Made by a program: the position numbers and the translations under genes. DNA of 64,000 nt, taken from assembly GCF_024198235.1 (NCBI RefSeq), contig NZ_JAKCFB010000001.1:310001-374000 (forward strand), read 5' to 3'. Source of the stretch: Myxococcus dinghuensis (GTDB lineage: Bacteria; Myxococcota; Myxococcia; Myxococcales; Myxococcaceae). The notes beneath the pieces were generated by a model that saw only the letters and a list, made by a program, of their open reading frames with translations, did not search any database and was not told the origin of the DNA. Of this stretch, positions 61,999-64,000 are shown in pieces (the stretch's first letter is position 1; every line of letters starts with the position of its first letter).

Positions 61999-63665
61999 AC
62001 CGGCGCCGGCACGTGGCCGGCCCGGACGACGTAGTCCCCGAACCCTTCTTCCGGCCGCCGCTCGGTCGCGTAGGCCGCGAAGAGTGGATCCAGCGCCGCG
62101 AGGATGGCGGCCTCGTCGATGTTCTCTCGATAGAGGCGGTTGAGTCGCTGGCCTCGCGCATCTCCGCCGAGGTGCAGGTTGTAGCGACCCGGCGCCTTGC
62201 CCACGAGGCCGATCTCCGCGAGGTACGGCCGCGCGCAACCATTCGGGCAACCCGTGATGCGCAGCAGGATGTTGGCGTCCTGGAGTCCATGCGCCAGCAG
62301 CCGTGCCTCCACGCGCTCGACGAAGGAGGGCAGGTAGCGCTCGGCCTCGGCCATCGCCAGGCCACAGGTCGGGAGCGCCACGCAGGCCAGCGCGTGGCGC
62401 CGCAGCGGACTGGCCGTCCGGAAGCTCTCCAGTCCATGGGCCCGCACCAGGGCGTCGACCGCGTCGCGTGTCTCGGGTGCGATGCCGGCGATGACCAGGT
62501 TCTGATTGGGCGTCAGCCGGAAGTCACCCGTGTGGATGCGGGCAATCTCGCGCAGCGCGGTGAGGTGCGTGGCGCCGGGCTGGTCCGCGACCCGTCCACT
62601 GTCCAGGTGCAACGTCAGGTGCCAGCGTCCGTCATGTCCCTCCTTCCAGCCGAAGCGGTCTCCGTTGTGCTCGAAGACGAACGGGCGCACCGGCTCCAGC
62701 GCGAAGCCGAGCCGCCGCTCCAACTCCTCGACGAACCACGCCACGCCCCGGTCCTCCAGCACGTACTTCAACCGCGCCCGCTTGCGATTCGTCCGGTCGC
62801 CGTGGTCGCGGTGGATCTTCAGCACCTCCTCCGCCACCGCGAGCATCCGCTCCGGCGCCACGAAGCCGATGACATCCGCCAGCCGGGGGAAGGTGTTGGT
62901 GTCGCCGTGTGTCGCCCCCATGCCGCCACCCACCGCGACGTCGAAGCCACGCAAGGCGCCGTCCTCGATGATGGCGACGAAGCCCAGGTCCTGGGCGAAC
63001 AGGTCGACGTCGTTTTCAGGAGGTACCGCCACCGCGGCCTTGAACTTCCGGGGGAGGTACGTGGGGCCATACAGCGGCTCCTCCTCGCCCCCGCCGACCT
63101 TCTCCTCGTCGAGCCACAGCTCGTAGTACGCGCGGGTCCTCGGCAGCAGGTGTTCGGACAGGCGGACCGCCCAGTCATACACCGTCGCGTGGACGCGCGA
63201 GTCCACGGGGTTGGGATTGCACAACACGTTGCGGTTGACGTCGCCACAGGCGGCCAACGTGTCGATGAGCGTGGCGTTGATGCGTGCGATCGTCGGCTTG
63301 AGGTCGCCCTTGAGGATGCCGTGGAGCTGGAACGCCTGCCGCGTGGTGATTCGCAGCGTGCCGTTGGCGTGGGTGCGCGCGAGCCCGTCCAGGGTGAGCC
63401 ACTGGGCCGGCGTGCAGACGCCACCCGGGAGGCGGGTGCGGAGCATGAAGCTGTAGTCCGGCTCCAGCTTCTGTTGGCGGCGCTCCTCGCGCAGGTCCCG
63501 GTCGTCCTGCTGGTAGCTGCCGTGGAACTTGATGAGGCTGGTGTCCGAGGACGCGAGTGCGCCGGTCACCGGGTCCGCGAGGCTTTCGGCCAGGGTTCCT
63601 CGCAGGAGCCGGCTCTGCGCCTTGATGTGCTCCACCTCGGTGAGGGGCTTGGGCTGGGTGCTCAT
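61944..63665 (-). CDS. cysI: Assimilatory sulfite reductase hemoprotein beta subunit
   Basis: The 573-aa protein binds sirohaem and a 4Fe-4S cluster and reduces sulfite to sulfide in assimilatory sulfur metabolism. The cluster ligands are clear: CVALPTC and GCPNGC, with the duplicated ferredoxin-like repeats ([24 protein letters not shown]) typical of CysI. The start is placed at MSTQPKPL; a TTG at 63686 would add seven residues. It follows cysJ on the same strand with a gap of only a few tens of bases, so they form a cysJI operon. The 3' end overlaps the HD-domain gene. Confidence 0.95.
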   Translation of the reverse strand: MSTQPKPLTEVEHIKAQSRLLRGTLAESLADPVTGALASSDTSLIKFHGSYQQDDRDLREERRQQKLEPDYSFMLRTRLPGGVCTPAQWLTLDGLARTHANGTLRITTRQAFQLHGILKGDLKPTIARINATLIDTLAACGDVNRNVLCNPNPVDSRVHATVYDWAVRLSEHLLPRTRAYYELWLDEEKVGGGEEEPLYGPTYLPRKFKAAVAVPPENDVDLFAQDLGFVAIIEDGALRGFDVAVGGGMGATHGDTNTFPRLADVIGFVAPERMLAVAEEVLKIHRDHGDRTNRKRARLKYVLEDRGVAWFVEELERRLGFALEPVRPFVFEHNGDRFGWKEGHDGRWHLTLHLDSGRVADQPGATHLTALREIARIHTGDFRLTPNQNLVIAGIAPETRDAVDALVRAHGLESFRTASPLRRHALACVALPTCGLAMAEAERYLPSFVERVEARLLAHGLQDANILLRITGCPNGCARPYLAEIGLVGKAPGRYNLHLGGDARGQRLNRLYRENIDEAAILAALDPLFAAYATERRPEEGFGDYVVRAGHVPAPVQAPNQPFARASSSLPSR

Positions 63666-63690
63666 GTCAGTGCTCTCGTTCGACAAGGAT

Positions 63691-64000
63691 TCAGTAGACG
63701 TCCCGCAGGTATCGGCGCTCGTCCCGCAGCGCCTTCAGCCAGTCCTCGGCGGCCTCGCGACTCCGGTCTCCATGAGTGGCGACGATGTCCACCAGCGCCG
63801 CGTGGACGTCGGGGGCCATGCGCTTCGCGTCTCCGCACACGTAGAGCGAGGCGCCGCCGTCCAGCCACGCGAACACGTCGCGCCCCGCCTCGCGCAGCCG
63901 CTGCTGCACGTAGACCTTCTCGGCGGTGTCCCGGGAGAAGGCCAGGGAGAGCCGATGGAGCGTCTTCTTCTTGAGCGCCTCCTGCCACTCCGACTGATAG
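63691..64000 (-). CDS. cysJ: Sulfite reductase flavoprotein alpha subunit, C-terminal end (truncated by the window)
   Basis: The frame is open through base 64000 and ends at 63691. The visible 102 residues include [37 protein letters not shown] and the end ERRYLRDVY, the NADPH-binding C terminus of CysJ-type flavoproteins. CysJ passes electrons from NADPH via FAD and FMN to CysI. Only the 3' end lies in this window. The stop is 25 bases before the cysI start, so they are cotranscribed. Confidence 0.93.
   Translation of the reverse strand, partial: YQSEWQEALKKKTLHRLSLAFSRDTAEKVYVQQRLREAGRDVFAWLDGGASLYVCGDAKRMAPDVHAALVDIVATHGDRSREAAEDWLKALRDERRYLRDVY

Overview
The window is GC-rich (roughly 70 percent) bacterial chromosome. 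The gene content points to a myxobacterium (Myxococcaceae, Myxococcus/Corallococcus-like): Cys-rich 'CGNGxCExGE' and 'EECDDG' disulfide-repeat proteins, a fibro-slime domain protein, a SitA6/SitI6 swarm-inhibition toxin-immunity pair, large hybrid histidine kinases, a RIO kinase with a disordered tail, many lipoproteins and frequent GTG/TTG starts. No transposase, integrase, rRNA, tRNA or CRISPR array was seen. Assignments rest on motif reading alone; no database search was possible.

Layout. 1-11.9 kb: end of a fibro-slime protein, a TPR protein, a coiled-coil lipoprotein, a SAM methyltransferase, a kelch protein, a coiled-coil protein, asnS with a clear intrinsic terminator, a Tat-exported PhoX-like protein, a CotH-kinase-like lipoprotein and an AbiGi-like protein. 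12-24.7 kb: a co-directional run with a lipoprotein, a TonB-C protein, two giant tandem paralogues (1368 and 1435 aa; TPM-like domain, one membrane helix, long coiled coil, Ser/His/Gly-rich tail ending in Trp), deoD and a MepA-LysM lipoprotein. 25-32.3 kb: an AlkB-like dioxygenase, a DEAD-box helicase, and a compact minus-strand operon of a zinc-ribbon pseudokinase, a vWA protein, a divergent PurA-like enzyme and a second vWA paralogue, with a PIN-domain gene divergent from its head. This operon is my best candidate for an undescribed system.

32.3-44.6 kb: a glycan-binding-type protein translationally coupled to a five-CxxCH cytochrome, a quinone-oxidoreductase-like enzyme, a RIO-family kinase with 17 tandem NGRP-type repeats, a histone-H1-like/EF-hand fusion, a hybrid sensor kinase, and two overlapping RlaP-type nucleotidyltransferases. 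44.6-53.3 kb: an SH3b/papain-like protein, a disulfide-repeat lipoprotein, a 1023-aa RNA-repair protein (MJ1316 + EEP + 2H phosphoesterase + poly(A)-polymerase-like NTase), an Omp85 protein, an MtfA-like peptidase, coaA and an ElaA-like acetyltransferase. With the RlaP pair this gives three predicted RNA-end-processing genes within 7 kb.

53.3-64 kb: an M48 peptidase with TPRs, a sirtuin, a LysR regulator divergent from an MFS transporter coupled to a PRISE-type reductase, the SitA6/SitI6 pair, an HD-domain phosphohydrolase, and cysI with the 3' end of cysJ running off the window. Most of the window is therefore housekeeping and cell-envelope genes, interrupted by three modules of interest: the vWA/PurA-like operon, the RNA-repair genes and the tandem TPM-like giants.
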